NCBI RefSeq assembly: GCF_014898815.1
Contig: NW_026515548.1
Span: 137,001-201,000, forward strand
Length of the DNA: 64,000 nt
Reading direction: 5' to 3'
Source: Panonychus citri
Lineage: Eukaryota; Arthropoda; Arachnida; Trombidiformes; Tetranychidae
How positions within the stretch are numbered: position 1 is the stretch's first letter; every line of letters starts with the position of its first letter. A model generated the notes under the pieces. That model worked only from the letters and a program-made list of their open reading frames with translations, did not search any database and was not told the DNA's origin. Below, one piece after another: positions 40,284 to 49,502 of the stretch. Made by a program: the position numbers and the translations under genes.

Positions 40284-40704
40284 GATTAGTATTGAATTAA
40301 CTTAATTTAATATTGATTGTGATCAAGATAATCGTCTAAATAATTACTGTCTTTTTCTTTTTCTTCTTAATCACTGTTATTAATTAGGTTATTTAATGAT
40401 AGTAAATGAGGTTTAGTTGTATGTATCTCTCTCACTGTTATTTGAAACCTCTTACAATTTATTAATTAAATTGGTTGTGTAACAAGTTTGATGACAAATT
40501 ATCAGTAATTTATGAATTGAAAATAAATCAAAGACTTGATTTTTTAACATCTTTTACACACTATCAAGATTAGTGTAATTAATAACTTTGTGTATGAAAA
40601 AATTATCAATTGATTATCGTATTTATCCTTAAATCATGATACAGTTTATCTTACTGATTGGATATCAAGGTTGTTAACTGTTGATCATGATAATGTTGAT
40701 TAAT

Positions 40705-42266
40705 TCATTTGGATTCAGTTTTCACGTGTAAATATTCACAGTATTTTTTTAAATATCTCGTTCCTAATGGTGGTTTCAACTCGTTGAGAAAATCACTAAC
40801 AGCAATTAAATCGGGTTTATGTTGACATGGACTTTCGGTTATGTCACCGCGATCGGTTGATTCACTTCGACCTGAATCTGGATCTAAATATGAATGATGA
40901 AAGAAAAGAGAATGTAAGATTTTTCAAGTTTCACAAGCGTTTTGATTTGTACACCGATCTCACTTTCCATTGTCATAAGTGACCTCCGTTCATTGGTGTC
41001 GCGTGTTGTATGACAACCTATTTGTGACTCGAATTTTTCATTTTATTAACACAATATCGTACCTAAAGTTGGACTTTTTCCACTTGAATGATCGCCAGAG
41101 ATTCCAGATTTTGATGCTGTTCGAGTTTTACTTTTTTCGTGACCAAATGCATTGGAAATTTCGGACTGCTGATGGATTCCACTGGTTATATCTACTATTT
41201 GGGAAACAATAAAAACGATCAACAATTTACTAATCATCTCTGATTAACTTTATGATTAAAGTTTTACACTTGATATTTGATTGTTTACTTTCAAGTTTTA
41301 GATTTAGTAGCTTAGACTATTATGATTATAATCGTTAGAATGAGTCGTCATATACATCGTTATTTAAAGCAACTGTTTAAATATCGTTTGTCACTTAATT
41401 GTTTTAACATTTAAAAGAGGATATATTTAATCAGCTTAAAATTGAATTGCATGGATTTAAATTATTGCTTATACTAAATGAATTTACTGTGCAAGGTTGA
41501 GATTATTGTTATAAAATCAAAAAAAACAATTAAGATTAGTGAATTGTAAATATCACATGAGAAAGAATTTAGTAAATTTCTATGAAAATCAGTAGAGAAT
41601 TGGGATAATCAGTGTGGTAATTTAAGACACTAGTCAATAGGAATTAAGAATAAATCAGTTGAATGAATGAAATGTTAAACAAATTACTATTACAAGGATG
41701 AGCGATTGAAAATTTGTAAAATCCGTCAAAATGAATTAGTCCCAATTAAATTAATTCCATATGTGATTTGTTGATCACAATTGTCTGCAAAGAATCAACA
41801 TAGACAATCAAGTAAACGCACCTGAGTTAATCATTTCCACGGAAATATTCAGTCACTGAATTCAAACATTAAATAACCTGAAATATGTTATTGCCAATGA
41901 ACCTGAAAGGTGAATAAATGTCCAGCATTTACCAGTGTTGGTGCTTGAAATATCTCCGGGTACTTTTCCATGAGTATTATTTGTAAGAATGTTCAGTCCA
42001 AGGAAATCTGGAAAATTAAATGTGTTGATATTAAAAATGATAAAAGGATTTCAAGTGATGATGATGGAGATGCGGATGCTTTGCAATCTCAAATAATATG
42101 ATATTTTCTTTTTTTATCACTTGTATCACATGGGGAAAACTGAACATAAAGTTACATTACCAATAAGAAAGTGAAAGTTAATAGAGTCGATGAGAAATGT
42201 CCTTTCCGGGAATGGATGTTGATCTTTGTCTTTAAGTTTTTCAATGTCATTTCTATAGCTGAACAT
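40705..42266 (-). CDS. Probable small multi-exon gene of unknown function
   Basis: Four exon-like segments on the minus strand fit together: 42161-42266 (from an ATG), 41933-42007, 41063-41191 and 40705-40883. Every junction is GT-AG and phase 1, giving 163 codons with stop (162 aa). Three of the joins create G plus AT, an Asp codon. The product is polar and Ser/Thr/Asp-rich in the middle (KSKTRTASKSGISGDHSSGK), with a C-terminal block containing two cysteines (SPCQHKPD and KKYCEYLHV). Alternative reading: translation starts at an ATG at 41237, which would give a 20-residue hydrophobic signal peptide (MISKLLIVFIVSQIVDITSG) and a 117-aa secreted protein. However, that hydrophobic stretch is also a good pyrimidine tract before the acceptor at 41192. 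Coding-like stretches without clear splice sites continue upstream at about 42600-42690 and 42740-42860, so the 5' end may be further right. I do not recognise the family. Confidence 0.4.
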
Positions 42267-42526
42267 TACCAAACATTAACAAATAATGGCCAATATCTGG
42301 AAGATTGTTTTAGAAAATAGTAGAACATCATGTTCATGGTTAAAAATATTTCACAAAGGAGATGAGAGCAATGAAATAGGTTAAGGAAACAGATGAAAGT
42401 AAAGAAAAATAACTGGAAATGACCAATTGATGATAAGAAGAGGACCAAAGTCTTTTGAAGTAATCACTGAATTCGAGTCATCATCATTGTTTGAGAAGAA
42501 ATAAGAAAGGACTATTTCCTCATCTT

Positions 42527-42547
42527 TCTCTCTCTCTCTCTCTCTCT
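42527..42547. repeat. (CT)10 microsatellite
   Basis: CT dinucleotides in intergenic DNA. Confidence 0.9.
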
Positions 42548-43385
42548 ATCCAGAGAACTAAAGTATTATTACGTTTCATCATTTCTCAGGCTTTCAAGAT
42601 CCGAAATACTTGTGACTTTCATTCTCAGTTATCTTAAGATCCTGGTGACACCATTGGTCAGAATATTCCATTTCCGTTAGTTGTTCATTTTTCCATTACA
42701 TTTTTTTTCATTCTTTTCCATTATTTTGCCAATCGGTACAATTTATTGAACATCAGGTCACAAAGCTTCAATAATAAAGACCCAGAGTCAAGTTGGGAGA
42801 ATGGAGCATCATAGATGAGAAGTACTTCCATTTCTATGTATTCCAGTATTAATGCTGGACGATTATTTTAGATGAACACCCAAATAACCTAATCGGACAA
42901 AACAGAAAGTAGAAAGAATTACAAAAAAACAAAAGTCACTCTTTTCAAATCCAACAGTTAATTTAACAATAGAAAACATAAGAAAACCAATTACAGTCGA
43001 TCAGATTTGGAACATAAAACAAAGGTGAAAGAGAGACAAGATCGCAATAATTAAAGCAATTTAAATTCTCAGAAAATGTAAATTAATCAATGAAAAAGTA
43101 AACAAAGAAAATGAATTAATAATCTTCTCTCCCCAAAGCGACACCTTTCAGTTGATTTTACTTTTACTCTTTTTTGTTTTCTCAATAATTTTCATTGTTT
43201 CCCATTAAATTACATGTAATTACCTAAATTGATCTTTTGTGATCAAATTCAACTTGTGGTTTTCTTTTGCCTACGAGTTACAACTAAGTGACCTATGGTT
43301 GGCGATTAATTAGTGGCTTTGATGAACATCGATAACAATTAACTGGAGCTCCAGTGAGTAATTGGTTTTCCTATAGAGATCATCT

Positions 43386-43933
43386 TTAAGAATCGATTAG
43401 ATTTTTGATTTTGTCAATGAAATGACATTTGTTTTTCTTCAATCTTCCCAATTGTTTATTAGCACCATCAGTGGACTTATCATTATTTTCTACAGAAATT
43501 TCTCTTTGCTTCGACAGAAAATCATCTGTAACCTGAATTCTTTCAAATGGCTTCAGTGTCTCAAGCGAAGGAATCATTTCAATATTTGCTGAGATTTGGA
43601 AAGAAAAAGTCGATTTATCTCTTAAATCATCATCATTCTGATCCGTAACACCGAGTGTTCCAAGTGGTTAACAATCAGCAGAAAGTGAAAGTCAGAGTAA
43701 AATCGTTGATGGGATAATAGCTGAGTATCAAAAGTGTAGATGAAAATATTTTTCTTCTCTTCTTGAAGTTTATTCTATTGATCCATCATCGTTTTAGAAA
43801 ATGTCATTCAGTGGTTTTGTTTATTCTTTGTTCCTGATTTAACTGATTCAAACTCTACAAAAATGATGAAATATAACAACAACATACTTGGCGTATATTT
43901 CACTATTTTCCCTTCCATATTCATGGTCTTCAT
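43386..43933 (-). CDS. Candidate two-exon secreted protein gene, unknown function
   Basis: Exon 1 (43844-43933) begins at an ATG and contains a hydrophobic segment (MLLLYFIIFVEFES) followed by a weak GTTAAA donor in phase 0. Exon 2 (43386-43637) follows a CAG acceptor in phase 0 and runs 83 codons to a stop. It is Lys/Asp/Ser-rich with a single cysteine near the end (LGRLKKNKCHFIDKIKN). The joined product would be about 113 aa. The C-terminal block loosely resembles the C-terminus of the gene at 40705-42266 (basic-KKxxC-aromatic pattern), which may mean a small local family. The donor is poor, so the join is uncertain; exon 2 alone is better supported than exon 1. Confidence 0.22.
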
Positions 43934-45323
43934 GATGGAAACAAAACTCAGGCCTGAACAAATTGATTCTTTTTAATATCCATATTTCCAACCATCACAT
44001 TCATCCGTCTTTCCAATTCAGGTGGGATTCCTCATGAACCTCTCATCAAAATGCATCGTTCGTTCAGAATAATTTCCCTACTCTTCAAATTTTAAATAGG
44101 CTTCAACTTTATCTTCTCTTTTCATTCTCTAATAAATGCATCTCGTTTTCTACATGTATTTTTTTCTCTTCACTTTTGATGCAGATTATTCTCCCTGGAA
44201 GATGAAATTCACATGAGGAGGCAAAGAGGAAGAATATTACCATCATTCCGACTGGTTAGTATTCCATTGATTTTCCAGAAAGAATCAAGGAATCAAGAAG
44301 TGATCATGAAGGAATAGAGACCAAATGTTGTTTATCACAATATTTTAATTTTGATTGTGTTTATCTAAATCATTTCGATGATTTTTGACTCGCTTTCAAA
44401 AGATCAACAACTTGCAAGTTTCATTATTGTTACGATACAAGTAAAACTATCATGACAATCATTTAGTTTCTTTTCTTATTTCCATTTGATATTCTTTATT
44501 TTCTCTATTTACAGTAAATATGTGTATCTCCTTAAAGATGCTTCACTTCTTGGCAACAAAACGTCATTTTGTTGAATATCACTCGAAATGTAACACAATG
44601 GACACCAAACAACAGCTTTCAAGTACAATTCTTATTTCTGGTGATAATAAAAAAGTAACAAAATCGGTAAGATTATGCTCGCTCTCTCTTGTCATTACCT
44701 TGCCTCCTCTATTGATGATCTTAAATGTTTCTATTGACAATCATTAACATAATCATCATTAATATTTCTCTATAAATCTAATTCTATTTCTATTTCTATG
44801 CTACTGATACCTGAGGAATGACATGAAACCAAAATATGAAGGACAAAAGCTTGACGATGATGAAACGCTATTAAAATAATATTACTATAACCACGAGAAG
44901 ATGAAGAGGAAGAGGAAGAGGAAGAGGAAGGAGGAGTTGAAGAGATGAAGATGCCTCCCATCCATTCAATTGGTCTCTAATTTTTTGATAATCTTTTATA
45001 ATATTTTCTGTCTGCCTTGAGATCCAATGCTGACCAACTTAATCTACATTTTATCTTCATCACATTGTCATCTTTTCTTACTCAAGATCAGTCGTAATGA
45101 TCATCATTTCCTTGTTTCTTTCCTATTAATAGTTAATACCTCTTCTTATTAGGATTGCATGTCCACTTATCTCTTAATCTATTGTAATATTATTATGGAA
45201 GAAAATTCATTAAGTTGATTAGATTTTTGGTGAAAGTAATTCGATGAAGATTATCAATGTTAACCATTGTTTCTCATCAAGTAATTTAATTGTCAACACT
45301 TAATAGATTATATATTTTACTTG

Positions 45324-45329
45324 TTTATT
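45324..45329 (-). terminator. Possible polyadenylation signal of the TOP3A gene
   Basis: Minus-strand AATAAA about 340 bases after the TOP3A stop codon. Confidence 0.35.
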
Positions 45330-45671
45330 GAAAACATGACAAATAATGATGATATTTACAAAACAGAAATGGAATACAAACTTTGCTTTTTCTACATAAT
45401 AAAAAAAATTAAACTCTCATAACCATCAAGCCAATTGAATTATGTTTATCTTTTTTGAACTTGAAATTCAATTTATATTTGATGGATTATTACGAAACAT
45501 TATCGTCATTAGATGAACTATTCACATAGAAATTTTCATGAGATGGAAGAAAATGCGAATTCAATGAATTCATCGATTTTAAATGGACTCATAGAGTAGC
45601 TAAAAATAGATTTTTCTTGTTTCAATTTTCTCGAGTAAAAATACTCAAGAAACTTGAAGATCACAATTGAA

Positions 45672-47612
45672 TCAAAAGTTCCTTATGTTAATGTCTTCAC
45701 CGAGACAACGTTGAACATTTGACGAGAGTAAATTGGCTCTTCTCATTGCATCGGAAAAAATACCTTTGTAAAGAACGACTTGTTCTCTTAGCACAATCTT
45801 TGGATCTTTTCGACCTTCACAAACGGCTTGCAGATCTCTTTCGAGATTTGCACGAAGATGAGGTCGAGATAATTCAAAGCCCATTGCCACGTAACCGTCG
45901 ACGAGACCAAGGCCCAATTGGTCGGGCAGAAATCGTCGGTCATTGGTTAAGCTAACATAAGTTCGTGATTTGATTGTCTCGATGTGTTCAGCGTGAGTTG
46001 CATCTGTTCCTATTCCATGTTTTTCCATGAGAGCAATGAGATCGGATTCGGTTAACAAAGCGGGTGGACTTGTTTTACCTTCTCGCATGAAAATTTCATC
46101 AGGAACAAAAACCTCATTCATTCGGATTTCAGGTATTTCTTTACCGAACCATTTAACGTATGGGTACACTTCGAGATAATTTTTTTCTAATATAATAAGA
46201 CCGCTTGTATGAAAACCTTCACCATTGATGTCCAACTTGATGTTTGTCTCAAAACCGACAGCATCGCTACTTAGACAAGCCAAAAAATGTCTCACTACTA
46301 ATTCGTAAATTTTTGCTTCGTCCCCTGACAAATTTTCTGCTGCTTTGATGGGATAAATGGGCGGATGAGCATTATCAGTTTTCTTTCCTTGCCTCGGACG
46401 AATTCCCTCTTGTAATACCTGACTAGCGAATCTACCCCACACCGGATGAGCTGTTTGTGCCTGGACCGCTGGTTGAAGATTCAAATTGGACGGGAAAATA
46501 TTGGTTTCAGTTCTTGGATAGGATATGAATCCTTTAACGTAAAGTTTTTCAGCTATTCCCATCGTTGTTTTGGCAGAGATTCGTAATTTAGATGAAGCCA
46601 ATTTTTCCAAACAAATTGTGTCCATTGGCACTGGTCTCCAATGGGTTTTTCGTCGACTTTCAACTGATGTTACTTTTGCTCTTGGATTGAGTAAGATACG
46701 ATGGTAAAGAGCAAGACATGCATCACAATCAAATAGTCTATTTCGATCCCAAGTAAATACAACTGTAAGATTATCCCTTTTGAGCTTGACATCTAAATAC
46801 CAAAAAGCGTTTGACACAAACTCTTTGATTTGTTTATAACGTTCAACGACGAAACCAAGAGTAGGGAACTGGCATGAGCCATAGCTGATTAATTTGTCTT
46901 TGACTTGTTGACCGATCTTTTGAATTAACATGGTCTGAAAACGAGTGAATGCAGCACCAATTCGTAAATCCAGCTCCCGACGAACTTGAACAGCATCAGA
47001 AGCCAATTTATTAGGAGGCACAAGGTTATTAACAGCTCGAATAATGGCTGAAGGGGTGATCTCAGAAAATCTTGCTCTTTTAATTGGAATATTGGGCTTC
47101 ACTTTACGACAAACTTGAATGATTTCAAAAGCGATATTCTCTCCTTCTCTATCACAATCGGTCCACAGAATAAGTAGTTGAGCACCTGAAATCTCTCTTT
47201 CCAAAGTTCTTTTAATCTTTTCACAATCTTCACTTAATTTAGTGACAATTGGAGCCTCAAAAAGGGCAAGAGGATCACAGGACCACCATTTACGATGCCT
47301 TTCGTCGAAATCGTAATCTAAAAGGTGACCAGAAACTGATGTCATTGTCATTTTACACCGACCTTCATGAGGTAAATCGTAATCAAATTCGTAAATTTTG
47401 TTATATTTTGAAAATCCTTCCCTACGTTGAGAGTTACCCTTAGACATGCTGTTGGCAATATTTCGAGCAGCATCATTTTTCTCGGCAACATTCAATACTT
47501 TCTTCATTGTTTTCTCTGAAAAGTTACGGTTGAAACAAACAGAATCACAGTGAAAAGATTTAATCACATTCTTGAAAGAATTCAAATATCTTGAACAGAA
47601 TAAAGGAAACAT
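45672..47612 (-). CDS. TOP3A: DNA topoisomerase III alpha (type IA), C-terminally short
   Basis: Single-exon CDS of 646 aa from the first ATG (47612). The enzyme makes transient single-strand breaks, decatenates DNA, and in other animals acts with BLM/RMI in double Holliday junction dissolution and in mitochondrial DNA separation. The TOPRIM domain is complete: VAEKND (catalytic Glu44) and WTDCDREGEN (acidic triad around residues 152-154). The active-site tyrosine is Tyr365 in GFISYPRTETNIFP. Other family blocks are ELDLRIGAAFTRFQT, ISYGSCQFPTLGFVVERY, NAHPPIYPIKAAENL and LMEKHGIGTDATHAEHIETIK. The leader before MKKVLNVAEKND (Met36) is basic, Ser/Cys/Phe-rich and lacks acidic residues early on, like the human mitochondrial presequence; Met36 could start a nuclear form. 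The protein ends about 20 residues after the catalytic core and lacks the zinc-binding C-terminal region of about 350 residues found in human TOP3A (about 1000 aa). No intron is present. Confidence 0.96.
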   Translation of the reverse strand: MFPLFCSRYLNSFKNVIKSFHCDSVCFNRNFSEKTMKKVLNVAEKNDAARNIANSMSKGNSQRREGFSKYNKIYEFDYDLPHEGRCKMTMTSVSGHLLDYDFDERHRKWWSCDPLALFEAPIVTKLSEDCEKIKRTLEREISGAQLLILWTDCDREGENIAFEIIQVCRKVKPNIPIKRARFSEITPSAIIRAVNNLVPPNKLASDAVQVRRELDLRIGAAFTRFQTMLIQKIGQQVKDKLISYGSCQFPTLGFVVERYKQIKEFVSNAFWYLDVKLKRDNLTVVFTWDRNRLFDCDACLALYHRILLNPRAKVTSVESRRKTHWRPVPMDTICLEKLASSKLRISAKTTMGIAEKLYVKGFISYPRTETNIFPSNLNLQPAVQAQTAHPVWGRFASQVLQEGIRPRQGKKTDNAHPPIYPIKAAENLSGDEAKIYELVVRHFLACLSSDAVGFETNIKLDINGEGFHTSGLIILEKNYLEVYPYVKWFGKEIPEIRMNEVFVPDEIFMREGKTSPPALLTESDLIALMEKHGIGTDATHAEHIETIKSRTYVSLTNDRRFLPDQLGLGLVDGYVAMGFELSRPHLRANLERDLQAVCEGRKDPKIVLREQVVLYKGIFSDAMRRANLLSSNVQRCLGEDINIRNF

Positions 47613-47811
47613 AAATAAACAAATAAAAAAGAAAAGCAAAACAAGAAAAACATCAAATCGAAAACCGGGAAATGTAGTTACTTCATTTCTCCCCAGAGGC
47701 CACTTGAGAAATTAGGGAACATCAACTAATAACGAATAGTTGAGAAAGAGAAGTGAAAAACAATTAACTTTATTTATTTTTAATCATTTGAAACAATTGT
47801 TATTATCCTGG

Positions 47812-48108
47812 TTAAAGTGGTTCAGTTTTGATAATTGGCACATTTGGTTGGTTTTTCAGTTCGAAATCGGATATTTTCTGGATCAGTTCATTTCTTTTTT
47901 CTTTCAACTGTTTTCTCTTCGCTTTCATTTTACTAAACGACACTTCCAGAGATTCTTTGAGTTCTTGCAATTCCTTCATGTCGGAATCACATTCCAACAA
48001 TTGTTTTTTCAACAGTTTCTTTGTTTCACGAGTTTCATCTTCCTCCGTCAGAATACGTTTCAATTCCAACGCAAACTGAATTTGTGTAAGACCAGAATAT
48101 TTAGGCAT
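47812..48108 (-). CDS. Small coiled-coil protein, paralogue of the neighbouring zinc-finger genes
   Basis: 98 aa from the ATG at 48108 (MPKYSGLTQIQF); the frame stays open further upstream without clear meaning. Nearly the whole protein is predicted coiled coil: heptad-like KKLLKKQLLECDSDM, ELKESLEVSFSKM, KQLKEKRNELIQKI. It aligns with the first about 90 residues of the plus-strand genes at 48354 and 49503 (compare LKEQIFECDANL, LKESLDEEKNRLKELK). It has no C-terminal fingers. The tail ends PIIKTEPL, where the relatives continue with KTKPEPPK. It is 200 bp from the TOP3A start and head-to-head with the 48354 gene (246 bp between start codons), so a shared bidirectional promoter is likely. Function unknown; it could pair with its longer relatives through the coiled coil. 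Confidence 0.7.
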   Translation of the reverse strand: MPKYSGLTQIQFALELKRILTEEDETRETKKLLKKQLLECDSDMKELQELKESLEVSFSKMKAKRKQLKEKRNELIQKISDFELKNQPNVPIIKTEPL

Positions 48109-48353
48109 TTTAATAGAAACAATGAGACTTGAAGCACAAGTGAGAAAATGTGGAAAACAAATGCCCTCTTTTAGAAATGTTTCAAAACAAATGCTTCCAA
48201 TCAAAGAGTAAAAGTTATTACTCTTTGCTTCCAATTGTTGTGATCAACATGTGATTCACTTCTCATGTGTCAACAATTTGAATGTTTTTCTAGTCATTTT
48301 TTTCAGTGAATTCCATTCTGTGAATTTATCTGTCCTGTTTTCATCCCTTCGCA
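48109..48353. promoter_or_regulatory. Bidirectional promoter region, first copy
   Basis: 245 bp between two head-to-head start codons. It matches 49317-49502 over most of its length (shared words include CAAATGCCCTCTTTTAGAAA and TTGTGATCAACATGTGATTC), so the promoter was duplicated together with the gene. Confidence 0.55.
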
Positions 48354-49198
48354 ATGGCCACTTTATCTCAACTTCTTATTGAACTAAAAAATACACAAAC
48401 AATGTTGGATGAATTTGATAAAGAACAAATCGACGAATTGAAAGGACAACTTGTTGAGTGTGATTCTAATTTGAAAGGTTTTGAGATTGTTAGAGAATCT
48501 TTGAGAGAATCTTTGGATGAAGACAAAATAGACTATTAGAGCTTAAAAACGAACGAATGGATCTCATAAATGCCATGATCAAAGATGTGAATCGAGAACC
48601 ACCAAAGACCAAACCCAAATCCGTTGAAGTGAAGTTACCAGAGAAACAAATGTTGGAAAATAGATCGAAAAATAGTCAACCGCCCAGCAATGTGATCCGA
48701 CCTCCGACAAAGAAGATGAACCCTGAACCAGTTAATGCTAAAGAATCTACTTGTAAATCGTCAAAAAAAAGCCCGAAAAAGGTCCAACAAAAGTCCAATT
48801 TATCAAGAAAACAAAAGCAACTTCAAGCTCAAGCAAAGTCTAAGAAAATAAAACAGCCTCGTGATGATAAAATGATCCAATTCGGGAATTACTCATGGGG
48901 AGAGCCAAGATGCTATAAATTCAGTCTAGATGAAAAACCAATGAGCGAAAGCGATATGGTGCAATTCAGACGACAATTAAGAAAAGAAAAAAGGGGATTC
49001 AGACATGGACCATATCAGTGTCTATGCAAACAATGTCTTGCCAACGGGTTACACGTTACTGGAAATAAGTCTTTCATCATCGACCACCAGGTCGAAGTTT
49101 ATAAGCCGAAATACTCTTGTGTCAAATGTTTATTTTCTTTCTGCTCTTTCAGTCTAAGTCGAATTAAAAAACACCTTAAAATGCATGAAGATGGTTGA
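48354..49198 (+). pseudogene. Coiled-coil / C2H2-like finger gene with a frameshift
   Basis: The first frame runs from the ATG at 48354 and stops at 48537-48539. From about 48530 the protein continues in the next frame to a stop at 49196-49198. Against the intact copy at 49503, one A is missing from an A-run (GACAAAATAG here, GAGAAAAATAG there). The order is N-terminal coiled coil, a VEVKLPEKQMLENRSK segment, a basic KQKQLQAQAK stretch, a conserved DDKMIQFGNYSWGEPR block, then two finger-like motifs (CLCKQC, and CVKC with HLKMH). It lacks the PEPPK array and has only one copy of the unit that is repeated in the other gene. The remaining 3' frame is open for 213 codons without other damage, so this is a recent loss, a sequencing error in a homopolymer, or a site of programmed frameshift; the first two are likelier. 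Confidence 0.7.
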
Positions 49199-49289
49199 GA
49201 TTATATATGATCTGAATTACTCGACTAATTTACTCAACTCGGTTGTAATTAAATCGTCGATTATCAATTAAAAGACCTTTCTCTCCATC

Positions 49290-49316
49290 TCAAGATTTCC
49301 ACTTAGACATTTTCAT
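49290..49316 (-). pseudogene. Relic of the 5' end of the small coiled-coil gene
   Basis: The minus strand reads MKMSKWKS then stop, matching IKMPKYSG at the start of the gene at 47812-48108, and the upstream 5' flank also matches. After about eight codons the similarity stops where the 3' flank of the preceding unit begins. It marks a duplication breakpoint. Confidence 0.65.
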
Positions 49317-49502
49317 AGAAACAAAGAGAAACATTAAACAAATGCCCTCTTTTAGAAATGCTTCAAAACAAATTCTCCAATTGTTGTGATCAACATGTGA
49401 TTCACTTTTCATGTGCCAATAATTTGAATGTTTTTTTTGTTTCCTTTTTTGTATTAATAATAATTCTGTGAATTGCTTTATCCTGTGTTTCATCTCTTCG
49501 CA

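Larger units (their letters stand above)
17348..40704. other. Gene desert, about 23 kb, candidate NK6 regulatory landscape
   Basis: No exon chain with matching phases and non-repetitive translation was found on either strand. Open frames here are built from GAT/ATC, CT or poly-pyrimidine words. The spacing to other genes in the window is a few kb or less, so this gap is exceptional. By analogy with other developmental homeobox loci it may carry distal enhancers. Patches that are less AT-rich and could be conserved elements or isolated exons include about 18750-18850, 23815-23880, 25430-25530, 36480-36530 and 39395-39810. Confidence 0.5.
42267..45671. other. Intergenic with fragmentary coding-like stretches on the minus strand
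   Basis: Apart from the candidate exons listed at 43386-43933 and the (CT)n tract at 42527-42547, I see no confident gene. Short minus-strand open stretches at 42600-42690 and 42740-42860 have non-repetitive translations and could be exons of the neighbouring small gene. Confidence 0.4.

Noticed and set aside
42266..42448. Hydrophobic minus-strand frame that looks like a membrane protein
   Set aside because: It begins at TTG rather than ATG and is a pyrimidine-rich tract just upstream of a candidate exon, which translates as Phe/Leu by composition.
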